A stretch of DNA of 64,000 nt from Sinorhizobium kostiense (GTDB taxonomy: Bacteria; Pseudomonadota; Alphaproteobacteria; Rhizobiales; Rhizobiaceae). Below the pieces are notes generated by a model. The model had not been told where the DNA came from, made no database searches, and worked only from the letters and a program-made list of their open reading frames with translations. Positions 43,598-53,205 of this stretch are shown piece after piece (positions within the stretch are counted from its first letter, which is position 1; each line of letters opens with the position of its first letter). Both the position numbers and the translations under genes were made by a program. The stretch spans positions 372,001-436,000 of the forward strand of contig NZ_JAGILA010000001.1 in the NCBI RefSeq assembly GCF_017874595.1. The letters are read 5' to 3'.

Positions 43598-44304
43598 AGC
43601 TTTACCTCCTGCTCGCGGCCCTCTTTCCTATCACCGCCCAAGCGGCCGAGATCAGGATGGTTACCGAGTCCTACCCGCCCTTCAATTATCGCGAGGGCAG
43701 CACTTACAAGGGTTCTTCCGTCGAGCAGGTAGAGCTGCTGATGAAGTACGCCGGCATCGAGTATGCGATGGAGATGATGCCTTGGGCGCGAGCACTCTTC
43801 CTGGCCGAAAACCGAGAGATGCATTGCGTCTTTACGACCGTTCACAACAAGGAGCGCGATGGCCGGTTTAAATGGGTGGAGCCCCTACTGACGAGCCGCA
43901 CGGTACTGATCCGCAAAGCCGGCTCACCAGCCGATCCCAAGACCATCGAGGAGGCGAAGGACTTTCGGGTCGGAACCCAGCGCGACGATTTCACTCAAAC
44001 CATCCTTGAGGAAAACGACTTTCCGCGCATCGATCTCGCCACGGACCTGCAGCTGACGCTCAAGAAGCTGATGACTGGTCGTATCGACCTGATGCCGATT
44101 TCGGAAAAATACTATGAGAGGCTCAAGCGCGAGGGTCAGCCGATCGAGGCGACCGTCGTCCTGGCGGAGGATATCTACTCCATCGCGTGCAATCCCTCGG
44201 TTCCGGACGAGCTGATCGATCACATGCAAAAGAACCTCGACAGCCTTATCGCTGACGGGACGCAAGCGGCTGTTTTTGAAAAGTACGGCCTGGCAAGCGA
44301 GTAG
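43591..44304 (+). CDS. Periplasmic solute-binding protein, family 3
   Basis: A 237-residue protein with a Sec signal (LLLAALFPITAQA, about residues 5-17) and the family-3 start EIRMVTESYPPFNY. Later stretches (MMPWARALFLAENREMHCVF, VGTQRDDFTQTIL) match SBP_bac_3. No permease or ATPase is adjacent; it overlaps the GGDEF-EAL gene by 7 bp. Such lone binding proteins often feed ligand state to a membrane signalling protein, so a sensory role is inferred. Confidence 0.85.
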   Translation: MLKLYLLLAALFPITAQAAEIRMVTESYPPFNYREGSTYKGSSVEQVELLMKYAGIEYAMEMMPWARALFLAENREMHCVFTTVHNKERDGRFKWVEPLLTSRTVLIRKAGSPADPKTIEEAKDFRVGTQRDDFTQTILEENDFPRIDLATDLQLTLKKLMTGRIDLMPISEKYYERLKREGQPIEATVVLAEDIYSIACNPSVPDELIDHMQKNLDSLIADGTQAAVFEKYGLASE

Positions 44305-44325
44305 CAGAGTAGGCAAGGCAACGTG

Positions 44326-44580
44326 TTACTCGATCGGGAAGAGCGCCAAATAACTGAGCGCCGAATAGCCCGTGCCGAAGTCGTCTTTGGCGATGGAAAT
44401 TCCCATCGCCCGCAATTCGGACCGCGTCTTCAGCGTCATGTCCTTCTCGTTGAGCAACAGGCTTCCCGTTATTTCGATTTCGATCCATTCGGAAAGACAG
44501 CCGCTCTCTTTGAGAATCTCGGCGGCCAACCCGGGCAGGTCGTGGCTCTGGAATTCTTTCGCCGAGAGATTGACTGCACC
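44326..44580 (-). pseudogene. Truncated EAL domain remnant
   Basis: About 85 codons encode VNLSAKEFQSHDLPGLAAEI, then EIEITGSLL and DDFGTGYSALSYLALFP, the middle of an EAL domain. The catalytic EAL start and the KIDxSF region are both missing; the frame stops right after FPIE. No start signal is seen. It is a decayed phosphodiesterase fragment, more diverged than the neighbouring intact EAL and on the opposite strand. Confidence 0.75.
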
Positions 44581-44937
44581 CGGTGCGGAGCCCAGCCCGT
44601 CGCGTTCAGTTCGACCGCGGTGCGCCACGTCGGCTTCCATGGACCTCTGCCTTCGCACCTTGCGCCGGGGCTGAAGATTAAGAAGATGCTGCGTTTGCAG
44701 CCCTTCCTGGTCTCGGATACGCAATATGGATGGGGCGGCGCAATCTGGATAGCAGCGGAGAGGCAATATTTCGCCTATTGGCTGCATGGAAGCGTGCCCT
44801 ACCTCTGTTCGTTGTTACCGCGGAGGAAATCCGATACAATCTCAGATACCGCAGGGTCGATCGTTAGTTGCACGATCCGCATGCTTTGTCGCAGACCTAG
44901 GATGTCAGAGGCAGCCTGACTGTCGGGGAGAGCATCG
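44581..44937. other. Gap without supported gene
   Basis: About 350 bp between the EAL remnant and the response-regulator gene. Open frames here do not resemble any domain; the minus-strand frame that continues the EAL remnant is not EAL-like. It is probably the rest of the decayed gene plus the promoter of the chemosensory operon. Confidence 0.45.
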
Positions 44938-45615
44938 ATGAATCCGCATGGCGTCGCACTTGTCGCGGATGACGACGAGTTCTTCAGAATAGCTCTCGCC
45001 ACCATTCTTAGAAACAAGCTCGGTTTTGCAGAAGTCCTCGAGGCCGGATCTCTCGACGAGGCGATCGAGCGCCTCGCGGATCGCGACGACTGTTTCCTCG
45101 CCCTTTTCGATCTCACCATGCCTGGCATGGAGAGTGCCGCAAGCGTCGGGGCGGTGCGCGAGGTTCGTCCGGACATCAAGGTTGCGGTGGTTTCGGCATC
45201 CTCGCGCCGTTCCGACATTCTGACCGCTCTGGCCGCCGGAATCCACGGCTATGTGCCAAAGAGTCTCGGCGCTCAGGATCTCGCTGCCGCGCTGCGCGTG
45301 ATCCTGAATGGCGCCATCTTTGTGCCGCCATCGCTTGCCGGCCGGCCGCCGGAACCGACAGAGGTGGCCCCATCACAAGCTGTAGAAGTCCCTTCAAGAC
45401 GGGCAATCGAGTCGCTGACTCCGCGGCAAAGGGAGGTGCTCCTGCTCCTTGTCGAAGGCCTCTCGAACAAGGAGATCGCCCGCAAGCTTCGCCTTGGCGA
45501 AGGAACCGTGAAGATCCACATGGCCGCCCTCTTCCGCAGCCTGCGCGTGAGAAACCGCCAGGAGGCGGCCGCGGCGGGAGCGCGGTTGCTGCCATTGAAG
45601 GAGGGGCACCGCTAG
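44938..45615 (+). CDS. LuxR-type (NarL/FixJ) response regulator
   Basis: A 225-residue two-domain regulator. The receiver (about 1-120) has ADDDE, the phospho-Asp in LFDLTMPGM (about residue 58) and VPKS for the lysine. The LuxR HTH (about 155-215) has LTPRQREVLLLLVEGLSNKE and GTVKIHMAALF. It precedes the cheR-cheW-mcp-cheA-cheB operon on the same strand. No CheY is seen there, so it is a natural output for the CheA kinase, which would make the array control transcription. No target is proven. Confidence 0.9.
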   Translation: MNPHGVALVADDDEFFRIALATILRNKLGFAEVLEAGSLDEAIERLADRDDCFLALFDLTMPGMESAASVGAVREVRPDIKVAVVSASSRRSDILTALAAGIHGYVPKSLGAQDLAAALRVILNGAIFVPPSLAGRPPEPTEVAPSQAVEVPSRRAIESLTPRQREVLLLLVEGLSNKEIARKLRLGEGTVKIHMAALFRSLRVRNRQEAAAAGARLLPLKEGHR

Positions 45616-45803
45616 AGCATTTCGCCAGTCAGGTGAATCACCCGGCGCCGCGAGAAGTGCATCGAAAAACAACTGAGCGGTAGTGCGTGGATGTGCGCCC
45701 CGCTCTAGGCCGTCTGGATAGGTCGCTTCAAGCCAACCGGACGAATAGCCCAAATGCAAGCGAGGCCGTAGTTAAGTACCGGCGAAATCGATGTGGTCCG
45801 AAG

Positions 45804-46724
45804 ATGAGCAGAAGCGGAACGAAATTCATGGCGTCGGAAGCAATAGCGGTTGCGAACCGTTCCGATAGAGCGCCCGACCTACCCGTCAGCACCACCCTGG
45901 CCGCAGATGTCGCCCGGCAGATCAGGCTGAGTGTCGCGGTCTCGCGCACTCCATCCGTGATTTCAGCCATTCGACGGACGATGAGCCGGCACGGCATCGG
46001 CAGCGCTCGCAGTTTCCGCGCTCTCCTTGCAGTCGACGACGCGCTGGCGGACGAACTGATCGACGAAGCCACGGTGCGGGAAACGCACTTCTTCCGCAGT
46101 CCCGCCCAGCTCGAGCTGTTGCGACACACGATCCTCCCGCAATTCTCTGGCCGTGCGCCCGACGCGCCGGCGCGCATCTGGAGCGTCGGCTGCGCGAGCG
46201 GGGAAGAGCCTTATTCGATCGCCATCCTGTGCAAGGAGCTCGGTCTACCCGCCCGGATCGTCGCCTCGGACATATCGCGCAAAGCGCTGGCAGAGGCTGC
46301 GGAAGCACATTATGGCGAATGGTCGCTCAGGAATATCAGCGAATGCCTGAAGCGCCGCTATTTCCTCGGTGAGGGAAGCGGCTTCAGGCTGCGGCCCGAA
46401 CTCACGCGGGGCGTCAGTTTCACGAAAGTGAGCCTCGGCTTCGACAGGCTGCCTGCTCCCGAGCGGAGTCTTGCCGATTTCGATCTCATCGTCTGCCGCA
46501 ACGTGCTCGTCTATCTGAAAACAATCGACGTGTCGCGGGTCGCGGGCGAACTCTTCGCCTGTCTTGCCGAAGGTGGATGGCTGCTCACCGCCGCGACAGA
46601 CCCGCCGCTTTCGAAGCATGCCCCATTCGAGACCGCGATCACCTGTGGCGGTATCGCCTATCGCAAGACTACGCATCTCTCGGCGGATCGCGATCCGCCC
46701 CGCTTGAATGGACCGAACCGATGA
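45804..46724 (+). CDS. cheR: CheR-type protein-glutamate methyltransferase
   Basis: A 306-residue enzyme that methylates MCP glutamates using SAM. The N-terminal helical part is followed by RETHFFRSPAQLELL (about residue 95), SAM motif WSVGCASGEEPYSIAIL (about 128-144) and FDLIVCRNVLVYL. The start could also be ATG 45828; neither has a strong ribosome site. No TPR extension is present. Its stop overlaps the cheW start by 4 bp. The gene lies 188 bp after the LuxR-type regulator. Confidence 0.88.
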   Translation: MSRSGTKFMASEAIAVANRSDRAPDLPVSTTLAADVARQIRLSVAVSRTPSVISAIRRTMSRHGIGSARSFRALLAVDDALADELIDEATVRETHFFRSPAQLELLRHTILPQFSGRAPDAPARIWSVGCASGEEPYSIAILCKELGLPARIVASDISRKALAEAAEAHYGEWSLRNISECLKRRYFLGEGSGFRLRPELTRGVSFTKVSLGFDRLPAPERSLADFDLIVCRNVLVYLKTIDVSRVAGELFACLAEGGWLLTAATDPPLSKHAPFETAITCGGIAYRKTTHLSADRDPPRLNGPNR

Positions 46725-47359
46725 ACGCCCCCGTGCACTCCAAGCCACGCGCCGTCGATTGGGAAGCCTTGAAGCGGCGCATAACGGAGGCGATCGAACA
46801 GACAGAAGCTTTTCTCGACCCGAACCGCCCTGATGCCGCCACCCGGGTGCCGCCCTCGACCGCCTGCGACTCCGGCGAAGCGGAGGGTGACGGCCTGGAG
46901 CATCCAACGGAGGTGGTCACTTTCGCTTTATCGGGCCAGCGCTTTGCGCTGGAGATCCGCTACGTTTGGGAAATTCTCCTGGTCCAACGCCTCAGCCCGC
47001 TTCCGGGAACGCCCTCCTATCTCCTCGGGATCTACGATCTGCGCGGTCAATTGCTGCCGATTTTCGATCTGCGCGGTCTGCTTGGCCTTTCCGGGGCCAC
47101 TCGGAGCGACCCGGCCTGGGCAATCGTTTGCGGAGAGACCCATTCCGAGTTTCTGGTCTTGTCCGATGACACTCCGGAAGTGGGGGAAATCGCGGCCGGT
47201 GAAATCGCGGCTCCGCGAGGGATGAACAGGCCTTGGACGCGCGCGATGACAGCGGATGGGACCGCCGTCCTCGACGGCGCGCTCCTCCTTAGTGATCGCC
47301 GGCTGTTCCTCGATAGCGAAGATCCTGCCGCAAGCGGGAATGGGGAGGGCGAGGCATGA
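46721..47359 (+). CDS. cheW: CheW-like coupling protein
   Basis: A 212-residue protein. The CheW domain runs from about residue 63 ([20 protein letters not shown]) with [20 protein letters not shown], the SH3-like core that links receptors to CheA. The first 60 residues are a charged, Pro/Asp-rich extension, longer than in chemotaxis CheW proteins. It overlaps cheR and the MCP gene by 4 bp each. Confidence 0.88.
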   Translation: MNAPVHSKPRAVDWEALKRRITEAIEQTEAFLDPNRPDAATRVPPSTACDSGEAEGDGLEHPTEVVTFALSGQRFALEIRYVWEILLVQRLSPLPGTPSYLLGIYDLRGQLLPIFDLRGLLGLSGATRSDPAWAIVCGETHSEFLVLSDDTPEVGEIAAGEIAAPRGMNRPWTRAMTADGTAVLDGALLLSDRRLFLDSEDPAASGNGEGEA

Positions 47360-48999
47360 GCGTTTCCTGGACGAGGAGCCTTTACGGGACACTTGGCCTT
47401 GCCATGCTCATGTTCGTGGCAGTGTCCGCCGTGCTCGTCGGATCGAGTTTCTTCGCGCTCGAAAGAGTGCGCGCTGACCTCACTGCGACCGCCCTGCTCA
47501 GCAGGGAGCGGGCCTTTTATCAGATGCTCTATCTGGCAGGCCGCCTGCCGAGTGCCGACGACCCTGGCAGGAGCGCGGCGGTGGCGGAACTACGCGAACT
47601 GATGGACCGGAACGAAAACATGCTCGCGCGTTTAATTGGCGGCGACAAATCCCTTGGCATTGCCGCGGAGTCCGATCCGCAAACTCTTGCGGAAATCAGA
47701 GAGCTTCAGCGGCATTGGGAAGAGCAGGTGCGTCCCTCGCTCGAGCTAAGGATAAGCCAGAGGTCGCCGAGCGAGGCGACGCTCGATCAGCTCGATAGCC
47801 GGGTTCGGGCCTATGCAGCCGCGATCGATGAGAAGATAAATTCGATCGAGGAGAACGCCGCGACCCGGCTCAAGAGGTCGCAGATCCTGCAACTGGGGCT
47901 GTCCGGCCTGGCCGTGGTCCTGCTTCTCCTCGTGCTCAGCGTGCTTCGCCACTTTGCCCGGCGAACGCGCGCTCTGATGGAGATCGCTAAAAAGGTGAGT
48001 GTCGGCGATCTCGCGCAGAAAGCCCACGACGACGGGCGCGACGAACTCGCGGTTCTGGGACTCGCCTTCAACCACGTAACGACGAAGCTTGCAGGCATGA
48101 TCGAAAACGAGCGTGCCGACCGGCAAAGACTCGAGGAACTGCTCGCCACCATTTTCGACACGGCGCAACATCTCTCCTCCTCGGCCGCCGAGATCCTGGC
48201 CGGAACGACGCAGCAAGTGGAGGGCATGCGCGAGCAATCCTCCGCCGTGGCCGAGACGGTCGCAAGTGTCGATGACGTGCTGCAGACGGCAGAACAGGCA
48301 GCACAGCGCGCACAGCAGGTGGCCACCTCCTATGAGACCGCCGTCACCGTCAGCGGGGAGGGCCGCAAGGCCCTCGATGACACGGTCACCATGATGAATA
48401 TCGTCAACGCGCGGACGGAGGCGATCGCCGGTGACATACTTTCGCTCGCGGAGAACAGTCTCGAAATCGGCGAAATCGTGTCGGTTGTCGCCGAAATCGC
48501 CGACCAGACCAATCTCCTGGCGCTGAATGCGGCGATCGAAGCATCCCGTGCCGGCGAACACGGCAGAGGATTCAACGTCGTTGCGAGCGAAATCAGAGCG
48601 CTTGCCGACCAATCGAAATCCGCGACCACACGCGTTCGCCGCATTCTCATGGAAATCCAGAAGTCTACGAATGCCGCCGTGGTCGGGGCCGAAGAGGGGT
48701 CGAAGAGCGTCAGCCGAGCGCTCGATGCGGTCAGGGAAGCGGGCGAGACCATCCGCCAGCTGGAATCCATCATTGCCGATTCCGCCCGCTCGGTCGCGCA
48801 GATCGCCGCCTCGGCCGGTCAGCAAAAGGCGGGCATGAAGCAGATACACGACGCAATGCACTACATCGATCAGACGAGCAGCCAGAATCTCTCGGCCATT
48901 CGCCAGGCGGAAGAAGCTGCACGAGACTTGAACGAGCTCGGCAGCAGGCTGAAGGACATGCTTGCCGACAACGGAAATCGAGCTGATGAAATCAGATGA
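47356..48999 (+). CDS. Methyl-accepting chemotaxis protein
   Basis: A 547-residue receptor. Membrane segments lie at about 9-32 and 176-198, with a helical periplasmic domain (about 33-175) of four-helix-bundle type. HAMP is at about 199-250. The signalling hairpin tip is at about 375-410 ([20 protein letters not shown], then [20 protein letters not shown]). No C-terminal CheR-binding pentapeptide is visible. It is the only receptor in the operon and overlaps cheW by 4 bp and cheA by about 14 bp. Confidence 0.92.
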   Translation: MSVSWTRSLYGTLGLAMLMFVAVSAVLVGSSFFALERVRADLTATALLSRERAFYQMLYLAGRLPSADDPGRSAAVAELRELMDRNENMLARLIGGDKSLGIAAESDPQTLAEIRELQRHWEEQVRPSLELRISQRSPSEATLDQLDSRVRAYAAAIDEKINSIEENAATRLKRSQILQLGLSGLAVVLLLLVLSVLRHFARRTRALMEIAKKVSVGDLAQKAHDDGRDELAVLGLAFNHVTTKLAGMIENERADRQRLEELLATIFDTAQHLSSSAAEILAGTTQQVEGMREQSSAVAETVASVDDVLQTAEQAAQRAQQVATSYETAVTVSGEGRKALDDTVTMMNIVNARTEAIAGDILSLAENSLEIGEIVSVVAEIADQTNLLALNAAIEASRAGEHGRGFNVVASEIRALADQSKSATTRVRRILMEIQKSTNAAVVGAEEGSKSVSRALDAVREAGETIRQLESIIADSARSVAQIAASAGQQKAGMKQIHDAMHYIDQTSSQNLSAIRQAEEAARDLNELGSRLKDMLADNGNRADEIR

Positions 49000-51094
49000 T
49001 ATTGACCGCCAATTGTTGGAGATGTTCACGCACGAAGTGCGGGAACGCGCCGCCGATATCGAGCGAACATTGATCGCTATCGAGGACAGCGGCGAGGACA
49101 CTGAGAAGCGCTTGCACCAGGAGAAGCTGCTGAGGACGGTTCACAGCCTCAAAGGTGCTGCCGGCCTCGTACAGGTTCGCGGCGTCGAAACCATCTGCCA
49201 TTGGATGGAAGAAGCGCTTTCCCTTGCCGTTAAGCAAGGCCGCGTCCTCGCGCCCACGGAGGTCGACCTGCTTCTGAAGGCTGCAGATGCGATTACGGAA
49301 GCGTCCGGCCAACTGGCTCACGGCGAGGTGCCCTTGCCTGCGCGGCTGGAGAATGTCGTCTTGGGGCTCAAGTCGCGCCCTGATGGGGAGGGGACGGCAC
49401 CCGAGTCGGCCGTCAGCGAATTCCAGGTTCCATTTCGCTCGACCGACATTGACGGTTCCATGCGGGTTTCGGCCGAGCGACTCGATGCTCTTCTTCACAG
49501 GAGCGGTGAGCTGCTCTCCTGGCACGCGGCGTTGCGCCAGCATGCACAACTGGCCTCTCTTCTGAGGGAGAAGGCAGGAAAGCTCCAGGCCCGGATGTCG
49601 CGCTCGGACGCGGAGGTGGCAAATATCGAAAGCGATCTGCGGACGCTTGCCGCGTCCCTGCGCCGGGATGCTCGGCTGATGCACGGCACGGTGACGGCTC
49701 TCGGCCAGGAGGTGCGGCACGCACGCACGCAGCCTTTCGGCGACGTCTGCCAAGGGCTCCCACGCGTCGTCAGGGACATGGCGGCGGCCGGCAAGTCGGC
49801 AAGGCTCGAGATCAGAGGCGGAGAAATCGAGATCGACCGATCCATTCTCGCCGGCCTTCAGGACTCGCTACGGCACCTTGTCCGCAATGCCGTCGCCCAC
49901 GGCATCGAACCGCCTGCCGAGCGGCGTGCAGCCGGAAAGCCCGAAACGGGCTTGGTGGTCGTGTCGGCCTCGATCGCCGGAGATCGGGTGCAGGTAATGG
50001 TGCAGGATGATGGCCGTGGTCTGGATACGACTATGCGGCACAGGCTCGCCGAACGGTCGGCCTCACAGGCTTTGCCTGGCGAAGGTGAGCTGATCCAGCA
50101 TGTCTTCGAACCGGGTGTTTCCACGGCGCCCGTGGTCACCAGCCTCGCCGGCCGCGGGATAGGGCTCGACATCGTCAGAAGCGCCGTCGAGGCAATGCGC
50201 GGCACGGCGACCGTGGCGCAGCCATCCGAGGGCGGGACGACGTTCACGCTTACGCTGCCCCTGACGCTTGCCACCGTGCAGGCTTTGGAGGTTGTTGCTG
50301 CCGGGCACGCTTTCACGATCGATACCGCTTCCGTCGAGCGCGTCGTAAGGCTTGCTGCAGATGAGATTGCGGTTGAAGGAGGAAGGCGTCTGACGAGGAC
50401 CAAGGACGGCCCGTTACCCGTCATCGATCTCGCCGGATGGTTGGGACTGCGCCCGTCGGGCGAAAGCACCGCAAAGACGGCGCGGCCGGCGGTTGTCGTC
50501 GGGATGGGCGGCAAGCAGGCAGCCATCCTTGTCGACGAGATCGCCGGTCAACAGGAGCTGCTTGCGCGCTCCTTCGGCTCGCGCCTGGCAAGGGTCCGCC
50601 GCTACTGCGGCGGAATGGTGCTCCCGGATGGCCGCATTGCGCTGCTCCTGAATACGGCCGTGCTGATCGAGGCGACTCTGGAAGAGACCCCGGCGCCCGA
50701 CCTTTCCCTGGAGCAGCAAGCCAAGCCGGGGCGCCGCAAAGTGCTCGTCGTCGACGATTCGAAATATATCCGGACACTAGTGCGGCTGATCCTCGAGGGT
50801 GCCGGCTACGACGTCGTGCTTGCGGCCGACGGGTCGGAAGCACTGGCGCATCTTGCCGACCACGGCGCCGACATCCTGGTAGCGGATGTTGACATGCCGA
50901 CGATGGACGGATTCGAGCTGACGGAAACGATCCGGGGCTCCGAACGCCATTCCAGCCTGCCGATCGTGCTCGTCACCGGTCGCGACACGCCGGCAGACGA
51001 ACAGCGAGGGTTGAGGCTTGGCGCCAATGCATATCTTAAGAAGAGCGGGTTCGACGCACAGCAGTTTCTCGAAACCATGAGTCGCGTCCGCTGA
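48986..51094 (+). CDS. cheA: CheA hybrid histidine kinase with C-terminal receiver
   Basis: A 702-residue kinase. An N-terminal Hpt (VHSLKGAAG, phospho-His at about residue 53) is followed by a helical dimerisation part, a HATPase ([32 protein letters not shown]) and a CheW-like domain. A receiver occupies about 575-700 ([16 protein letters not shown]; phospho-Asp in [11 protein letters not shown]). No P2 domain is evident. Kinases with a fused receiver are typical of WspE/FrzE-like systems that do not drive flagella. ATG 48986 lies inside the end of the MCP gene; an in-frame ATG at 48962 is possible. Confidence 0.92.
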   Translation: MKSDDIDRQLLEMFTHEVRERAADIERTLIAIEDSGEDTEKRLHQEKLLRTVHSLKGAAGLVQVRGVETICHWMEEALSLAVKQGRVLAPTEVDLLLKAADAITEASGQLAHGEVPLPARLENVVLGLKSRPDGEGTAPESAVSEFQVPFRSTDIDGSMRVSAERLDALLHRSGELLSWHAALRQHAQLASLLREKAGKLQARMSRSDAEVANIESDLRTLAASLRRDARLMHGTVTALGQEVRHARTQPFGDVCQGLPRVVRDMAAAGKSARLEIRGGEIEIDRSILAGLQDSLRHLVRNAVAHGIEPPAERRAAGKPETGLVVVSASIAGDRVQVMVQDDGRGLDTTMRHRLAERSASQALPGEGELIQHVFEPGVSTAPVVTSLAGRGIGLDIVRSAVEAMRGTATVAQPSEGGTTFTLTLPLTLATVQALEVVAAGHAFTIDTASVERVVRLAADEIAVEGGRRLTRTKDGPLPVIDLAGWLGLRPSGESTAKTARPAVVVGMGGKQAAILVDEIAGQQELLARSFGSRLARVRRYCGGMVLPDGRIALLLNTAVLIEATLEETPAPDLSLEQQAKPGRRKVLVVDDSKYIRTLVRLILEGAGYDVVLAADGSEALAHLADHGADILVADVDMPTMDGFELTETIRGSERHSSLPIVLVTGRDTPADEQRGLRLGANAYLKKSGFDAQQFLETMSRVR

Positions 51095-51101
51095 GGTAGC
51101 A

Positions 51102-52151
51102 ATGGTCCGCATCCTTCTGGCCACATCGAGGCTCGACCTCCGGGAACTGGTCCAGAAGTCGGTTGACGCCGACCAATCGGCGGTTCTCGTCGGCATCGCA
51201 GGCGGCATTGCCGAAACGGTCAGGATGGCGCGGGATCTTTCACCGGACATCGTGGCCATGGAATTGCGGCTCGACGAGCGCGAAAGCCACGAAGCGGTCA
51301 GGCAGATCATGATCTCGGCGCCGGTCCCGATCGTCATGGTGTCCTGGGAGAACAACGGGCCCCTTGGGGCTGCTTCGTCACGCGCTCTCGATGCAGGAGC
51401 CCTCGCGGTCATCCCCGCGCCGCCAGTCGTCGGGGGCCGTCTGGAAAAGGCGGCAACCGACAAGTTCCTGGCGACCATCAAGGCCATGGCCCAGGTCAAG
51501 GTCGTTCGGCAGTGGCCGAAGAAGCAGCCAACGGAACGCAACAACGCCGGCGCCCGCGGCAGCGATGCACCGGTCGCTATCGTCGGCATTGCCGCTTCCA
51601 CCGGAGGTCCTGCCGCGATACGGTCGATCCTGGCGCAACTTCCCGCCACCTTCCCCGCCCCGGTCCTGATCGTCCAGCACATGTCGAATGGCTTCATCGA
51701 CGGGGTCGCCGCATCGCTCGATACCAGCGTTCCGATGAAGGTCAAGGTGGCTACCGACGGCGAGCGGTTGCGGCCGGGAATGGCCTATCTCGCGCCGGAT
51801 GGTTGCCAACTCGGCGTCACCGGCCGCTCACGCATCCGCGTCTCCGACGACGTCCCGGTGGACGGATTCAAGCCATCGGGCTCTTATCTTTTCAGGTCGA
51901 TTGCCCGCGCCTTCAAGGCCCAAGCCCTGGGGGTCGTTCTCACGGGAATGGGCAGTGACGGCACCGAGGGCCTGCGCGCGCTTCGCATGTCGGGCGGCAA
52001 GGCGATCGCGCAGGACGAGACGAGTTCCGTTGTCTTCGGAATGCCGAAATCGGCGATCGGCGCCGGCCTGGTGGACTTCGTGGTGCCCCTCGAAAACATC
52101 GGCGACAAGATCGTCGCCTTGGCGCGAGGCGAAGGGGCGAACGGCCGATGA
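51102..52151 (+). CDS. cheB: CheB methylesterase with degenerate receiver
   Basis: A 349-residue protein. The C-terminal esterase (about 160-345) has the full catalytic triad: Ser in ASTGGP, His in VQHMS and Asp in GMGSDG. The N-terminal receiver has lost its active site: the DD pair is replaced (LLATSRLD), the phospho-Asp is Glu (DIVAMELRLDE) and the lysine is absent (VIPAPP). CheA should not be able to phosphorylate it in the normal way; the Glu may mimic the active state. It follows cheA by 7 bp and ends the operon. Confidence 0.92.
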   Translation: MVRILLATSRLDLRELVQKSVDADQSAVLVGIAGGIAETVRMARDLSPDIVAMELRLDERESHEAVRQIMISAPVPIVMVSWENNGPLGAASSRALDAGALAVIPAPPVVGGRLEKAATDKFLATIKAMAQVKVVRQWPKKQPTERNNAGARGSDAPVAIVGIAASTGGPAAIRSILAQLPATFPAPVLIVQHMSNGFIDGVAASLDTSVPMKVKVATDGERLRPGMAYLAPDGCQLGVTGRSRIRVSDDVPVDGFKPSGSYLFRSIARAFKAQALGVVLTGMGSDGTEGLRALRMSGGKAIAQDETSSVVFGMPKSAIGAGLVDFVVPLENIGDKIVALARGEGANGR

Positions 52152-52168
52152 CCCATGACGCACAGCCA

Positions 52169-52210
52169 TTGCGGCGCCGCGAACGCTCGACCCTGCGCGC
52201 GGCGCCGCAA
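52169..52210. terminator. Bidirectional hairpin between cheB and tadC
   Basis: TTGCGGCGCCGCG and CGCGGCGCCGCAA form a 13-bp stem with a 16-base loop in the 73-bp convergent gap. It can terminate both operons, although neither side has a clear T-run. Confidence 0.65.
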
Positions 52211-52224
52211 CGGCCCCCCCAAAC

Positions 52225-53196
52225 TCATTGCACGGCAGTAATCTGGATGGCGGCCGGCGTGATGATGACCGCGAAGAGCACGGGGAGAAAGAAAAGGATC
52301 ATCGGCACCGTTAGCTTCGGCGGCAACGCCGCCGCCCTTTTCTCCGCCTCGCTCATGCGCATATCGCGGTTCTCCTGTGCCATGACACGTAGCGCCTGGC
52401 CGAGCGGAGTGCCGTATTTTTCCGCCTGGATCAGACTGGTCACGACGGCGCGCACGCCCTCGACGCCGGTCCTCAGCCCAAGATTCTCATAGGCTTGGCG
52501 CCGGTCCTGGAGATAGGAAAGCTCAGCCGTCGTCAGCAGGATCTCTTCGGCGATTTCCGGCGACTGCGTGCCAACCTCCTCGCCGACCTTCCGGAAGGCG
52601 CTTTCGATACCCATGCCGGATTCGACGGTGATCAACAGAAGATCCAGCGCATCCGGCCAGGACCGACGGATCGCCTGCTGCCGCTTGGTGATCCTGTTCC
52701 TGATGAAGGTCGCCGGCGCGAAATAGCCGAGCGCGCCAAAGCCGAGGGCCACGACCGCGACCGTGAGCGGCGATGCGTCCGGCCGGATAACGAGCAGGAG
52801 GTAAATGAGAGCAGCCGCGGAAAGGACGAGTGGCGTGATCAGCCGGACGGCAAGAAAGGTCGTCACCGCCGCATGGCCGCGATAGCCGGCCATTTTCAGC
52901 TTGCGAACGATCTCACCGTCCTCCGCCTGCTTGGCCAGGTTGAAGCGATCGACGATCGTCTTGAAGAGACGCTTGGGCTCGGGTCGGAGCGAGACCTTGC
53001 TTTTTTCTCTATCAAGGCGGCTGCGCTCACGCATGCGGATGCGTTCGCGCTGACCCTCGATCCGGCGCATGCGTTCGGCAAGCGTGTCACGGAAGATGTA
53101 TGGCCAGGAAACCGCAACGACGGCAGAAAAGACGGCGATGCCGGCCATCACCGCGGAAATCTGCTCCGGATCCGGAATGTGGGCGCTGATGTTCAT
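52225..53196 (-). CDS. tadC: Flp pilus inner-membrane protein TadC
   Basis: A 323-residue GspF-type (T2SSF) platform protein with hydrophobic segments near both ends and in the middle. The cytoplasmic domain includes RRSWPDALDLLLITVESGMG and ESAFRKVGEEVG, typical of TadC. It follows tadB by 9 bp. With TadB it forms the platform above the CpaF ATPase in pilus assembly. Confidence 0.88.
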   Translation of the reverse strand: MNISAHIPDPEQISAVMAGIAVFSAVVAVSWPYIFRDTLAERMRRIEGQRERIRMRERSRLDREKSKVSLRPEPKRLFKTIVDRFNLAKQAEDGEIVRKLKMAGYRGHAAVTTFLAVRLITPLVLSAAALIYLLLVIRPDASPLTVAVVALGFGALGYFAPATFIRNRITKRQQAIRRSWPDALDLLLITVESGMGIESAFRKVGEEVGTQSPEIAEEILLTTAELSYLQDRRQAYENLGLRTGVEGVRAVVTSLIQAEKYGTPLGQALRVMAQENRDMRMSEAEKRAAALPPKLTVPMILFFLPVLFAVIITPAAIQITAVQ

Positions 53197-53205
53197 GTCG
53201 GCCTC

